From Spirosomataceae bacterium TFI 002 (lineage in GTDB: Bacteria; Bacteroidota; Bacteroidia; Cytophagales; Spirosomataceae), in the NCBI GenBank assembly GCA_900230115.1, contig LT907983.1, positions 1,798,001-1,862,000 on the forward strand: 64,000 nt of DNA, given 5' to 3'. Positions 28,152-37,171 of this stretch are shown in pieces; the first letter of the stretch is position 1; every line of letters starts with the position of its first letter. A program made the translations under genes and the position numbers. The notes beneath the pieces were generated by a model that was given only the letters and a program-made list of their open reading frames with translations, did not search any database and was not told the origin of the DNA.

Positions 28152-28182
28152 GTTCGTATTTAGTTTAGAATTGAGAAAGATT

Positions 28183-30123
28183 ATGCTAAAAAATATCCTA
28201 TTCGCTATTTTACTAAGCCTCCCGGTGATATCACATGGGCAAGAAGTAAGAGGTTCTTTTGAATGTTCAAAAGCGAGAATTGCTCAATTTAAAGATTTAG
28301 GAAGTCCGAATGCTCGTATTGCTTTCCCAGGTGATCCTAATATTAATGTTAACTACTATGGTTTAGACTTGGAAATCGTAACCAACCCTAAAATGCTGAT
28401 GGGTGCTGCAACGATTAAGTTTCAAACCCTGACTGCAAACTCAGCAAGCTTCCAACTCGATTTGCATAGCAATTTTTTAATCGACTCGCTCACTCTAAAT
28501 GGTACTAAAGTTAGTTTTACGCATCAAAACAATCGAATTACAGTTCCTTTTAGCATTGCAACTGTTGCACTTCAAAGCCAAGAAGCCATCGTATACTACA
28601 GGGGTGTTCCTCCTACTGGAGTGATAGAAGAAGGCATATTCTTCGAAAATGAGCCTAATAGCAACAATCCAGTAGTATATACGCTAAGTGAGCCCTATGG
28701 GGCAATAAGCTGGTTTCCGTGTAATGATAACCCTGAAGACAAAGCCGATTCTTGTGACGTAAACATCACAATGAACAATTATTTTATCCCAGTTTCGAAC
28801 GGGAAATTCTTAGGTGCATCGGATGTGGGCAACAATAAAAAGAGGCATAAATGGTCCCACAAATACCCGATTGCCCATTATTTGATCTCTATTGCAGCAG
28901 CCAACTACGATTTCAAGCAAACTACTTGGTCTTACGGGGACTCAATCAAAATGGATGTGGTTGATTACCTGTATCAAAGATCAGCTACTAATCCAGCTGT
29001 TTTACAAGAAATACAAAGAACCATACAAATGCTAGATATTTTCTCTGATCATTTTGGGGTTTATCCTTTCTACAAGGAAAAGTACGGTCATGCAATGTTC
29101 AATTTTGGAGGGGGAATGGAACACCAAACCATAAGTAGTATGGGAGGTTTCAATGAAACATTGATTGCCCACGAGCTTGCCCATCAATGGTACGGAGATA
29201 AAGTAACTTGTAAAACTTGGCAAGACATATGGGTAAACGAAGGTTTTGCCACATACTTAGAGGCAATTTACCTTGAAGACACCTACGGCAGGTCAACTTA
29301 CGATTCCGATATAGATCAAAATATGACCCTTGCAAAGGATGCAAGAGGTTCTATTTTTGTCCAAAACACTAATTCAATCAACGAAATATTCAACTTTCAA
29401 AGAACTTATGCCAAAGGTGCAGTAGTGTTACACATGCTACGCGGAGTAATGGGCGATGAGGTATTTTTCAAATTCATGAAAGAATATGCCAATGGCGAAT
29501 TTGCATTTGGAGCGGCTTCTATTGAAGATGTCAGAAAAGTCGCAGAGCAGGTTTCTGGCCTTGTATTAGTGGACTTCTTTGATCAATGGCTGTACAAAGA
29601 TGGCTACCCATCCTACAGCATTAATTACTCCGTATCTGGGAAAAATGCAGCTATTGCAATTAGCCAAAGTACGCTTGGAGGAAGCACTGCTCTTTTCAAA
29701 ATGCCTATGCAAATTCAAGTCTTCTTTGAAGATGGATCAAATGAAATTCAGACCATCTTGGTAGATCAAAAGGAAAGTCAAATCAACCTAGAAAACCTTG
29801 AGAAAAACATCAAAGAGATCAACTTTGACCCTTTCAATTACATACTCAAAAATATAACTGTGAAGGCCACAAAAACTGGAGTTTTGGCAACTGAAAACGG
29901 GAAAAATAGTAAGCTAGTCCTATACCCAAACCCAAGTCAAGATTTTATAGGTGTTGAGAATTACGATTTAACAAATGCTTATATTTCTAATGCTGTAGGA
30001 CAAAGACTTAGCGTGCCAATCTTTAGTAACAAACTAGATATAAGTAAATTACCATCCGCTAAGTATTTCTTACACTTGTCGGATGGCGATCATTCGCTTG
30101 TACAAAGTTTTATTAAGCTTTAA
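28183..30123 (+). CDS. Secreted M1-family metallopeptidase with T9SS sorting domain
   Basis: 646 residues from the ATG at 28183, the codon that opens the signal peptide MLKNILFAILLSLPVISHG. Domains: N-terminal beta saddle, catalytic M1 domain with zinc site HELAH (H330, E331, H334) and second Glu E353 in WVNEGFA, and substrate motif GGGMEH in place of the textbook GxMEN. The last about 75 residues form a type A C-terminal sorting domain (YPNPSQDFIGVEN and a KYFLHLSDG strand), so it is exported by the type IX system and anchored at the surface. It probably acts as an aminopeptidase. Its 3' end overlaps the convergent gene by four bases. Confidence 0.93.
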   Translation: MLKNILFAILLSLPVISHGQEVRGSFECSKARIAQFKDLGSPNARIAFPGDPNINVNYYGLDLEIVTNPKMLMGAATIKFQTLTANSASFQLDLHSNFLIDSLTLNGTKVSFTHQNNRITVPFSIATVALQSQEAIVYYRGVPPTGVIEEGIFFENEPNSNNPVVYTLSEPYGAISWFPCNDNPEDKADSCDVNITMNNYFIPVSNGKFLGASDVGNNKKRHKWSHKYPIAHYLISIAAANYDFKQTTWSYGDSIKMDVVDYLYQRSATNPAVLQEIQRTIQMLDIFSDHFGVYPFYKEKYGHAMFNFGGGMEHQTISSMGGFNETLIAHELAHQWYGDKVTCKTWQDIWVNEGFATYLEAIYLEDTYGRSTYDSDIDQNMTLAKDARGSIFVQNTNSINEIFNFQRTYAKGAVVLHMLRGVMGDEVFFKFMKEYANGEFAFGAASIEDVRKVAEQVSGLVLVDFFDQWLYKDGYPSYSINYSVSGKNAAIAISQSTLGGSTALFKMPMQIQVFFEDGSNEIQTILVDQKESQINLENLEKNIKEINFDPFNYILKNITVKATKTGVLATENGKNSKLVLYPNPSQDFIGVENYDLTNAYISNAVGQRLSVPIFSNKLDISKLPSAKYFLHLSDGDHSLVQSFIKL

Positions 30124-30632
30124 ATCGGTTGCGGTACCGGCTTAGCCGATGTTGCCGGAACAGATTGTGCAGGTGGTGGTGGTGGAGCTAAGCTCATTGT
30201 ATCCGCAGGACTCACTGGTGCTTGCTGAGGTACTTGTTGTTGATAGTTTTCGTAAACTGGACGTTCTGGTCTTTTCAAAAACAATACATCAGTAACGATA
30301 TATTTTGTATCCCCATTCCATGCGAATTTTACAAATTTCTCTTGGTATATAAGCGTAATACGCTCTCCAGTGGAAAGTGCAGTTCTTAGTTTTGAAACTA
30401 CTGTATCTTCAACTGTAGAAAAGTCCCAGTACCTTGGTGTAAGTGTTCCTGTTTCTCCAGAGTAACCACCTTCGTTTAGTACTCCTTCGTAGGTTTTAAA
30501 AACATATCCTTTTTCACTGAACTTGGATATTGTTCCTGCTCTTTCTCCTGAGCTATAGTATCCAGTGCTGATGTACCAAAAAACTGCACAGGCAATTACG
30601 AGTATAAAAAGTAAGGTAATTCTAAGTTTCAT
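30120..30632 (-). CDS. Small membrane-anchored protein with proline-rich tail
   Basis: 170 residues. One N-terminal membrane helix (about 5-24), a compact beta domain (GTISKFSEKGYVFKTYEG, LTPRYWDFS, and ERITLIYQEKFVKFAWNGDTKY), then a Gln/Pro-rich C-terminal tail (from about 120) with a run of seven prolines and alanine. The central domain recurs in Bacteroidota proteins that databases sometimes mislabel as 6-phosphogluconate dehydrogenase; there is no dehydrogenase motif here. The function is unknown. It is convergent with the M1 peptidase gene and downstream of the permease gene. Confidence 0.6.
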   Translation of the reverse strand: MKLRITLLFILVIACAVFWYISTGYYSSGERAGTISKFSEKGYVFKTYEGVLNEGGYSGETGTLTPRYWDFSTVEDTVVSKLRTALSTGERITLIYQEKFVKFAWNGDTKYIVTDVLFLKRPERPVYENYQQQVPQQAPVSPADTMSLAPPPPPAQSVPATSAKPVPQPI

Positions 30633-30702
30633 TTATTTAATGTTGATTGAGGTCCTATTCCAATTATTACGCACAAAGGTAAAAAATGATTTGGTAAGTT
30701 GT

Positions 30703-31944
30703 TTACTTGCTACGAATTGCAATTACAGGATCCATTCTAGCTGCTTGTGACGCGGGTATAATTCCTGATGCAATTCCAATAATACTCGCAATGACGAGGC
30801 CTAGAATCATGTTGCTGGTCGACAGGATCAGGTCTAAATAACCAATATTGATAAAGCTGGCTAGATATACGATGAACAATCCTGCCAAGCCGCCAATAAG
30901 GCATAAGAACACAGATTCAAACAAAAACTGGAAGAGTATAAAGTAGTTTTTGGCTCCCAATGACTTTTGAATTCCTATGATATTGGTACGTTCTTTCACA
31001 GATACAAACATGATATTGGCAATACCAAAACCACCAATGAGCAATGCAAAAAAGCCAATGATCCATCCTCCAATCTTAAGTGCACCAAAAACTCCAGAGA
31101 CTGCTTCTGCTGCAGCATCGGGTCTATTAAGGGCAAAATTATCGTCTTGAGCAGGCTTGAGACCACGCCTTGTTCTCATTAGGCCTGTGAGCTCACTTTC
31201 CAGCATTTCCATATTTTTATCATCTTCACGAGCTTGCACGGCGATTTGGCCATATAAATTTCCCGAAGAGAACATTCGTTTGTGTTTCACAAATGGTATA
31301 TAGATTTTGGTATCGGGGTTACCTCCTACATCTATCAACTGCTTCCCTTTTAACTCCTGAATCCCAATTACTATAAAGTTTTGTCCTTTGATTTTTAGAG
31401 ACTTTCCCAGTGGATCTTCTTGACCAAATAGTGTTTCGCTTACTTCGCCACCTATAATTGCTACGTTTCTACCAGCATCTACTTCTTGTTCTGTAAAATA
31501 CCTTCCTTCTATAACAGGCACTTCGGTAATGAGATTGAAATCATACGTAATACCCTGGCAAAGAGCATCATAACTACTATTCTTATACCTCGCATTGGTC
31601 ATAGAGAAATCCATGATGGTAACTCCAGTGGCGTGTTTCGAATTGCTTTTGAGGAATTGAAACTCCGAATACTTAGGACGTGGACGCATAAAATACTTCC
31701 ACCAAGGATAGTCTCCTTCTCCAAAAACCCATGGCCACTTGTCAATGTAAATGGTTTTTTCACCTATACTACTTAGGCTACCTTTTATGTTGGCTTCTAG
31801 CGAGTCCACCATCGTCAGTACTCCTATGATAGAGAAAATTCCAACAGTAACACCAAGCAACGAAAGTACTGTTCGCATCATATTGGCTCTTAGTGCCTGC
31901 CAAGCAAATCTAAAACTTTCGAAAACAAGGTTTAAAAACTTCAT
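30703..31944 (-). CDS. MacB-like ABC transporter permease (FtsX domain)
   Basis: 413 residues. One N-terminal helix (about 18-42), a large periplasmic MacB_PCD domain, then an FtsX domain of three helices (about 290-400) with the characteristic ERTNIIGIQKSLGAKN and a C-terminal ARMDPVIAIRSK. It should work in mechanotransmission-type export of lipoproteins or peptides. No ATPase gene lies beside it, so the partner must be elsewhere. The small gene at 30120 follows 70 bases downstream. Confidence 0.9.
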   Translation of the reverse strand: MKFLNLVFESFRFAWQALRANMMRTVLSLLGVTVGIFSIIGVLTMVDSLEANIKGSLSSIGEKTIYIDKWPWVFGEGDYPWWKYFMRPRPKYSEFQFLKSNSKHATGVTIMDFSMTNARYKNSSYDALCQGITYDFNLITEVPVIEGRYFTEQEVDAGRNVAIIGGEVSETLFGQEDPLGKSLKIKGQNFIVIGIQELKGKQLIDVGGNPDTKIYIPFVKHKRMFSSGNLYGQIAVQAREDDKNMEMLESELTGLMRTRRGLKPAQDDNFALNRPDAAAEAVSGVFGALKIGGWIIGFFALLIGGFGIANIMFVSVKERTNIIGIQKSLGAKNYFILFQFLFESVFLCLIGGLAGLFIVYLASFINIGYLDLILSTSNMILGLVIASIIGIASGIIPASQAARMDPVIAIRSK

Positions 31945-32209
31945 AGTACAGCGGTTTTTTGCGAATGTAAATCACGCAAAACTCCACTACATTCCAAACC
32001 AATTTATGAAGGGCGTAAATTATGAGCAACGAATGGTTGATTTTAAGGATTGATGAAAAAAGTACCTCGCTAGTAAAGAATAAAAAGGAACCAATTACTC
32101 ATACATGATCAATATTGATAACGAAAGATGCAACTATTCGAAAACCTAATTGGCTTTGACTAGCTCAATGATAAATTTCTTTTGAAAATTCCCTTACTTT
32201 TGTCATTAC

Positions 32210-34066
32210 ATGAAGCTAGTACTGACAGTCTTTTTTCTATTACATCTTGGCCTTTCCTTTGGTCAAATCAATGTCTACTTCCCTACAGAACGCATGATCA
32301 TTCAGCGAAGTAACAACAATACAGGGGTGATCAAAATTGCAGGTTCCTATGATGTTTCATTTGATAGTATACAAGCCAAGGTGGATCCTAGACAACCCGG
32401 TCAAGGCACCGCCACTAATTGGGTAACCATCGCAATTAAAGATGACAAGCCGTACTTCAAAGGTAATATAACTGTTGCTGGTGGTTGGTATTCATTAACA
32501 GTGAGAGCTCTTAGCAATGGCAATGTAGTAGCAAGTGATGTAGTAGACAGAGTAGGTGTTGGTGAGGTATTTGCGATAGCTGGTCAGTCTAATGCAACTG
32601 GTTATGCAGCTGGTCAGGGACCTGGAGCAAATGATGACCGAGCCAATGTGCTGAACTTTTCTAGCAAAGAAAACGATTATAATGCTCTACCTATTGGTTT
32701 TAGTCAAATGGTGAATCCAGGTAGTGGTTTCTTGAGTCTTGGCCCTTCGCAATATGCCGCATGGAACTGGGGTAATCTTGCAGATTTACTCATTAGCAAC
32801 TTAAATGTTCCCGTTTTATTTTACGGAACAGCCTATGCGGGCACTAGAGTAAAATGGTGGGACGAGTCTGCTCATAATCTACCGCTCACAAATCCACAAG
32901 AAGAAATAAAAGAAGCTAAGCACCAGCCTTATGGCGGTTTACGCTCAGTATTACAATATTATAGTTCGCTTACTGGTCTACGAGCAGTTCTTTGGCATCA
33001 AGGGGAAGCAGATGTAGCTACAGATTCCTTAGAATATGTGCAGACATTGCAAAGCCTTATAGCACAATCACGAGTCGATATAGAAGCCCCGACTTTGCCG
33101 TGGATGATTGCAAAAGTATCGGTGACCAACAATATGCCTCATTCCAATGTGAGATGGGCACAAGAACAAGTAGTAGCTGCAGATGCTAATGCCTTTGAAG
33201 GGCCAGATACTGATGTCCTAATAGGACAAGATTATCGTGGGGATGGAGTCCACTTAGATAAACAATTGGCAATGACTGAACATGCCAATTTATGGCGAGA
33301 TAAGATCCTTTACACTAATTTCCTAAACAACAGCAGTCCTGTATTACCGCTAGATTTTGTTGATGTTAATTTATCTTGTTTGAGCAATGGTCAGTTGCAG
33401 CTTTCAAGTGCCAACTCGTTTAATACATATGCTTGGTCAAACAGAGATAATACCGATGTGGAGGCCACGGGTTATACTTATGATAATTTCAACAACTTTA
33501 CGATGCTCCCACCAGTAGGTTACTATCGAAAAAACTGGACGTATTCGGTTGCACAAAATATAACAAGTGGCACTGGCATGTTTCAATTACAGGCTATCAA
33601 AACGAGTGGAAAGAGAGCATTTAGCCCACCACTCAACTTACAAAATGCGGTATACCCACCTACGCCAAGTATAAGTGGCGTAACTACTCTTTATAAGCAG
33701 GAACCTTCTGTTTTATCAGGTGCAGGTTGCAGCAGTTATCAATGGGGCGAAGGTCAATTGACTTCAAACATATCTATACAACCCAGCTCAGACATTACTT
33801 ATACCTTAAAGTGTAAAAACCTCTTTTGCAGCACTGACCCTGCTTCGCATTTTATTCATGTATCGGATTGTTATTTTGGAGATTTACAATTAAGTGGCCC
33901 ATCAAACGGTAATAGCTATAAAAGCCAGCTAGAACTCAACAGCACTCAACAGATTGCTAACGCTCAAAACTTACACTACATCTCTCCAAAAGATGTGATC
34001 TTACAGCCAGGTTTTCAAGCCGCTTCTGGATCGGTATTCAAGGTGGAGATTGGTGGCTGTAATTAA
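32210..34066 (+). CDS. Secreted SGNH/sialate-O-acetylesterase-like hydrolase with 3-coathanger stack domain
   Basis: 618 residues with a signal peptide (about 1-18). The SGNH hydrolase region shows block I AIAGQSNATG (Ser127), block III LRAVLWHQGEAD and block V DGVHLD (D345, H348). After it come Ig/fibronectin-like segments with paired cysteines and, at the end, a domain of the 3-coathanger stack type (NAQNLHYISPKDVILQPGFQ, then ASGSVFKVEIGGC), a C-terminal module of secreted Bacteroidota proteins. It probably deacetylates glycans. A TAnnTTTG box (32195-32202) lies seven bases before the ATG, so the leader is very short. Confidence 0.8.
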   Translation: MKLVLTVFFLLHLGLSFGQINVYFPTERMIIQRSNNNTGVIKIAGSYDVSFDSIQAKVDPRQPGQGTATNWVTIAIKDDKPYFKGNITVAGGWYSLTVRALSNGNVVASDVVDRVGVGEVFAIAGQSNATGYAAGQGPGANDDRANVLNFSSKENDYNALPIGFSQMVNPGSGFLSLGPSQYAAWNWGNLADLLISNLNVPVLFYGTAYAGTRVKWWDESAHNLPLTNPQEEIKEAKHQPYGGLRSVLQYYSSLTGLRAVLWHQGEADVATDSLEYVQTLQSLIAQSRVDIEAPTLPWMIAKVSVTNNMPHSNVRWAQEQVVAADANAFEGPDTDVLIGQDYRGDGVHLDKQLAMTEHANLWRDKILYTNFLNNSSPVLPLDFVDVNLSCLSNGQLQLSSANSFNTYAWSNRDNTDVEATGYTYDNFNNFTMLPPVGYYRKNWTYSVAQNITSGTGMFQLQAIKTSGKRAFSPPLNLQNAVYPPTPSISGVTTLYKQEPSVLSGAGCSSYQWGEGQLTSNISIQPSSDITYTLKCKNLFCSTDPASHFIHVSDCYFGDLQLSGPSNGNSYKSQLELNSTQQIANAQNLHYISPKDVILQPGFQAASGSVFKVEIGGCN

Positions 34067-34088
34067 AACATACCTTAATTGGCTTGTC

Positions 34089-34640
34089 CTAAACTTTACC
34101 TAGAAGTGTTTTAAAAACATTCAAGGCTTCCTCCTTACTCTTAACATTGCTGTAAAACTCAAAAGTGACCTCCGCTTTGTTGTCAAATCTTTTTCTAAAA
34201 ATGAAGAGTTTGGGATTTGCAGCGTCTGCTGGTTTTTGCCCAATTAACATTGAATTTCCTTCCACTGACTCATAGGTAATACCATTTTCCCCATTATTGA
34301 GATATCCCTTATACTGAGTTTCTAGAACTTTATTTTCTATTGCCTTCTCAGATTTCCAACCAAAACGAACCCATAAAATATCTGATTGATGAGCAAATCT
34401 ACAAATGGAACGCTTTCCTTCAGAATGCCCCATCGATTCGCTTGAAATTGCGGCTACATCCCACTCAAATATACTGGCTAGGTCTGACGGTTTAAATGTC
34501 TCGCAAGCGACTTGGTTTTTCAAATCGGAATTCTCAGTTGCCGTTACTTTATCTCTATTTTCCGTATTTAAGTTCTCTGTGGAAGTTGAGCCGTTACAAG
34601 ACAAAAGCGGCAGGATAAAAATTAATACAAGTTTTTTCAT
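34089..34640 (-). CDS. Lipoprotein of unknown function, end of the fibre operon
   Basis: 183 residues. Lipobox LLSC (Cys about 15), a Ser/Thr/Asn-rich linker, then a compact domain with two cysteines (CETFKPSDLASIF and ICRFAHQSD), WVRFGW, and a C-terminal helix EEALNVFKTLLGKV. The same pattern (early Cys, C-x-(Y/F), Trp strand, final helix) appears in the lipoprotein at 44845, so the two may be distant relatives. It is the last gene of the four-gene minus-strand operon from 39258, four bases after the OmpA gene. Confidence 0.6.
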   Translation of the reverse strand: MKKLVLIFILPLLSCNGSTSTENLNTENRDKVTATENSDLKNQVACETFKPSDLASIFEWDVAAISSESMGHSEGKRSICRFAHQSDILWVRFGWKSEKAIENKVLETQYKGYLNNGENGITYESVEGNSMLIGQKPADAANPKLFIFRKRFDNKAEVTFEFYSNVKSKEEALNVFKTLLGKV

Positions 34641-34644
34641 GATT

Positions 34645-35628
34645 CTATTTGTTAAGTTTTTCTACTAATTCTACTCTTCGGTTTTTTGCACGTCCCTCTT
34701 CTGACCTATTTGTAGAAGTTGGGGAGGCAGGCCCCACTCCTAAAGGCTGAAGTCTGCTAACAGAAATACCATGAATATTGACCAAATAATTCACAATTGC
34801 TGTAGCTCTTTCTTCTGATAATTTCTTGTTTGTTTCAAAACTACCAGTGTCATCCGTATGCCCGGTGATGTACAATTTCACGTTTTGGTTAGCTTTTAAA
34901 AATTCATCAATAATACCCAGTTCTTTGGCAGACTCTGACTTGATCTCAGACTTACCCGTATCGAAAAAGATACCGTACAAGGCTATTTTTCCGTCTTTGG
35001 CCATCTTTTCTTTGATCACGTCGGCATTGACTACTATGAGGCCTTCGTCCATTTTTTCTTGTTGCACCACTTCCACCATTACTTGCGTTACACCTTCATA
35101 TGGTTTTGTAATACCTATTTCCATCAGGTAATCGGCTTCGGCGGTGGGGAGTTTTGCTACCAAATACTGTTGCTCTGCATTGAATGTGTCGAAGGGATGA
35201 AAATAATGGCTATTTTCTGCACCTTTGCGATTGTTATAGACCGAATTGAAAAATTTTGCTGCATACCAAGATTCTGTACCGTCACAGGCTCCACCAGCAC
35301 ATTTGAAAACAAACTCTGCTCCCGCTTTTTTCAGAGCGAGTTCATAATTACGCATCACCTCAAGCGGAGTCCTTTTCTCAGGAACATTGTAACGGATGGA
35401 TGTGTGCTTTCCAGCGGCATTCAAAAACTCCCGAGGTGGTTTTTCGGCCTCAGCGGGTTTTATTGCCATATTTACCTCATTGTAATCTCGCTCGTAATAA
35501 TGCGTGATTTCACTACCCGGAAAACGGGTAATAAGTGGGTGGTCTTTTGAACCCGAAATGTCTTGGGCAATTGCGACCTCCGAGATTAGAAAAATAAAAA
35601 TAATTACTCTATTTATTTGTGTCAACAT
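34645..35628 (-). CDS. OmpA-domain protein of the fibre operon
   Basis: 327 residues with a signal peptide (about 1-21). A central unknown domain (DHPLITRFPGSEITHYYERDYNEV) with a cysteine pair is also seen in Bacteroidota proteins annotated DUF4892-like. The C-terminal OmpA domain (about 215-325) has GHTDDTGSFETNKKLSEERA and NRRVEL. It should anchor to peptidoglycan. It lies 10 bases after the beta-propeller gene and is the counterpart of the OmpA gene at 52142 in the second cassette. Confidence 0.85.
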   Translation of the reverse strand: MLTQINRVIIFIFLISEVAIAQDISGSKDHPLITRFPGSEITHYYERDYNEVNMAIKPAEAEKPPREFLNAAGKHTSIRYNVPEKRTPLEVMRNYELALKKAGAEFVFKCAGGACDGTESWYAAKFFNSVYNNRKGAENSHYFHPFDTFNAEQQYLVAKLPTAEADYLMEIGITKPYEGVTQVMVEVVQQEKMDEGLIVVNADVIKEKMAKDGKIALYGIFFDTGKSEIKSESAKELGIIDEFLKANQNVKLYITGHTDDTGSFETNKKLSEERATAIVNYLVNIHGISVSRLQPLGVGPASPTSTNRSEEGRAKNRRVELVEKLNK

Positions 35629-35638
35629 TTCTTTTTAT

Positions 35639-37171
35639 TTAGTCCAGTACAATTATTGCTGAAGCATCTTTTGGAATTTTCTCTGTGCCAATGAATAAGG
35701 AGGAATCGTAGTGTTTTGAAGCTAAAAACACCTTTCCATTTGCAGTTCTGATTTGAATCCCCCTGAGTGCGTCTATTCCGATACCACCTATACTTTTCGC
35801 TTCCAATATTTCGCCTGAGCTACCTGAAAATTTTAAGAATGATATATCGGTACTACTGTTTATAGATTGAAAGAAAAAAGGCTCTGCTTCGATATTACTA
35901 CTATATACAAGTCCTATATACGCGTTACCTAATGCATCGTGGTCGAGGGCATAATCACCTTGAAAGCTGGAAGAGTGAATAATTGTTTGCCAAAGTAAAC
36001 TACGGTTGGTACCATTAAACTGTAGGATAAAACTGTGATCGGTTAAAGTTGAACTTAAAGAACTTATGGATTGGTTTAAAAAAGTAAAGCTGCTACCAAA
36101 AGTACCAACGACACCTACTTTACTCCCATAGGACTGTATTCTTTGCACTGTTTGATTACCAGACCCGTTGATTGACTCTACCCAAACTAAGGCTCCTGCA
36201 TTATTTAATTTGAATAGTTTAAAATCTGCACCACCTGAAGAAAAATAGGAAGTAGAAAGAAATGAAACTTCTCTGATGTGATTTACACAAAAATAGAGGT
36301 TGCCAATTAAATCAGAGGTAAGTAAGACATTAGCCTTCTCATTTGTATAAATCACCTGGTTTGACCAAGCTAAATTTCCATCGGAGTTATGTCTTATTAC
36401 GAAGGCATCCTCCTCTGTATCAGAATTTGTAAAGGTTGACGTTCCTAAGGTAATCGTAGAATTAAAGCTGCCACAGCTATAAATATTCTGAGCAATATCA
36501 ACGGATAAACCTGTAATCTTCACTCCATCGCCCGAGACATATCTTTTCGTAAACTGAGTCACGCCAGATGAATTATATTTAACCAAGAACATGTCTACCA
36601 CAGCAGCCACATATACATTTATTCCAAATTGTGCTCTTCCCCAAAAGGATCCAGATACGTAAATATTGTCTGCATTATCTATGGCAATTTGGGAAGGGAA
36701 AACCTGCGAATCACTATTTTCACCCTCTTGTAATGCCCAAATCTCATTCCCATGTTTATCATATTTGGCAAGGAACATGTCTGAATTAATGGAGGTAAGA
36801 CTTGTAGTTCCAAAATTTATAGTTCCATTAAAAACCCCCATGATAATTATATTTTCCTGAGAGTCGAGTTCTAAACCAGTTGGTTCAACACTTGAAGAAG
36901 TAAGCAGCTTGACGATAGCCGCATTAGGTATAAGACTGTTTTCTTGTGTAACACATAGCCATTCTGTACCATTGTAATGTCTTAAGCAATTGAATGTGAG
37001 ATCGTAAGCTAGATCCCCTTCTTGCGGATTAGGTAATTGGCGTATTTGATCATATGTCAATTTTTGAACACCCCCCTGATTGGGTGTAATACCATTATGT
37101 GTGATGGTAACGCTCTGTGAAAAGGCACCGAAACTACAGACTAAAAGGAATAAAAATAAAAGTTTTTTCAT
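35639..37171 (-). CDS. Exported beta-propeller (SBBP-repeat) protein
   Basis: 510 residues with a signal peptide ending in AFSQ. A short N-terminal module (PQEGDLAYDLTFNCLRHYNGTEW) matches the form of a module in the fibre protein encoded upstream (PPNGMLVFDSNTQSYWFRQSGAW). Repeated SBBP-type blades follow, with D-x-x-x-N-x-Y-V-S-G-x-F patterns (TGLELDSQENIIIMGVF, IAIDNADNIYVSGSF, LSVDIAQNIYSCGSF). It probably forms a surface propeller and may interact with the fibre. Its start overlaps the upstream stop by four bases. Confidence 0.8.
   Translation of the reverse strand: MKKLLFLFLLVCSFGAFSQSVTITHNGITPNQGGVQKLTYDQIRQLPNPQEGDLAYDLTFNCLRHYNGTEWLCVTQENSLIPNAAIVKLLTSSSVEPTGLELDSQENIIIMGVFNGTINFGTTSLTSINSDMFLAKYDKHGNEIWALQEGENSDSQVFPSQIAIDNADNIYVSGSFWGRAQFGINVYVAAVVDMFLVKYNSSGVTQFTKRYVSGDGVKITGLSVDIAQNIYSCGSFNSTITLGTSTFTNSDTEEDAFVIRHNSDGNLAWSNQVIYTNEKANVLLTSDLIGNLYFCVNHIREVSFLSTSYFSSGGADFKLFKLNNAGALVWVESINGSGNQTVQRIQSYGSKVGVVGTFGSSFTFLNQSISSLSSTLTDHSFILQFNGTNRSLLWQTIIHSSSFQGDYALDHDALGNAYIGLVYSSNIEAEPFFFQSINSSTDISFLKFSGSSGEILEAKSIGGIGIDALRGIQIRTANGKVFLASKHYDSSLFIGTEKIPKDASAIIVLD

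Noticed and set aside
28114-28182. Longer N-terminus for the M1 peptidase
   Set aside because: It would run through the pyrH-frr terminator and place 23 residues before a clear signal peptide.
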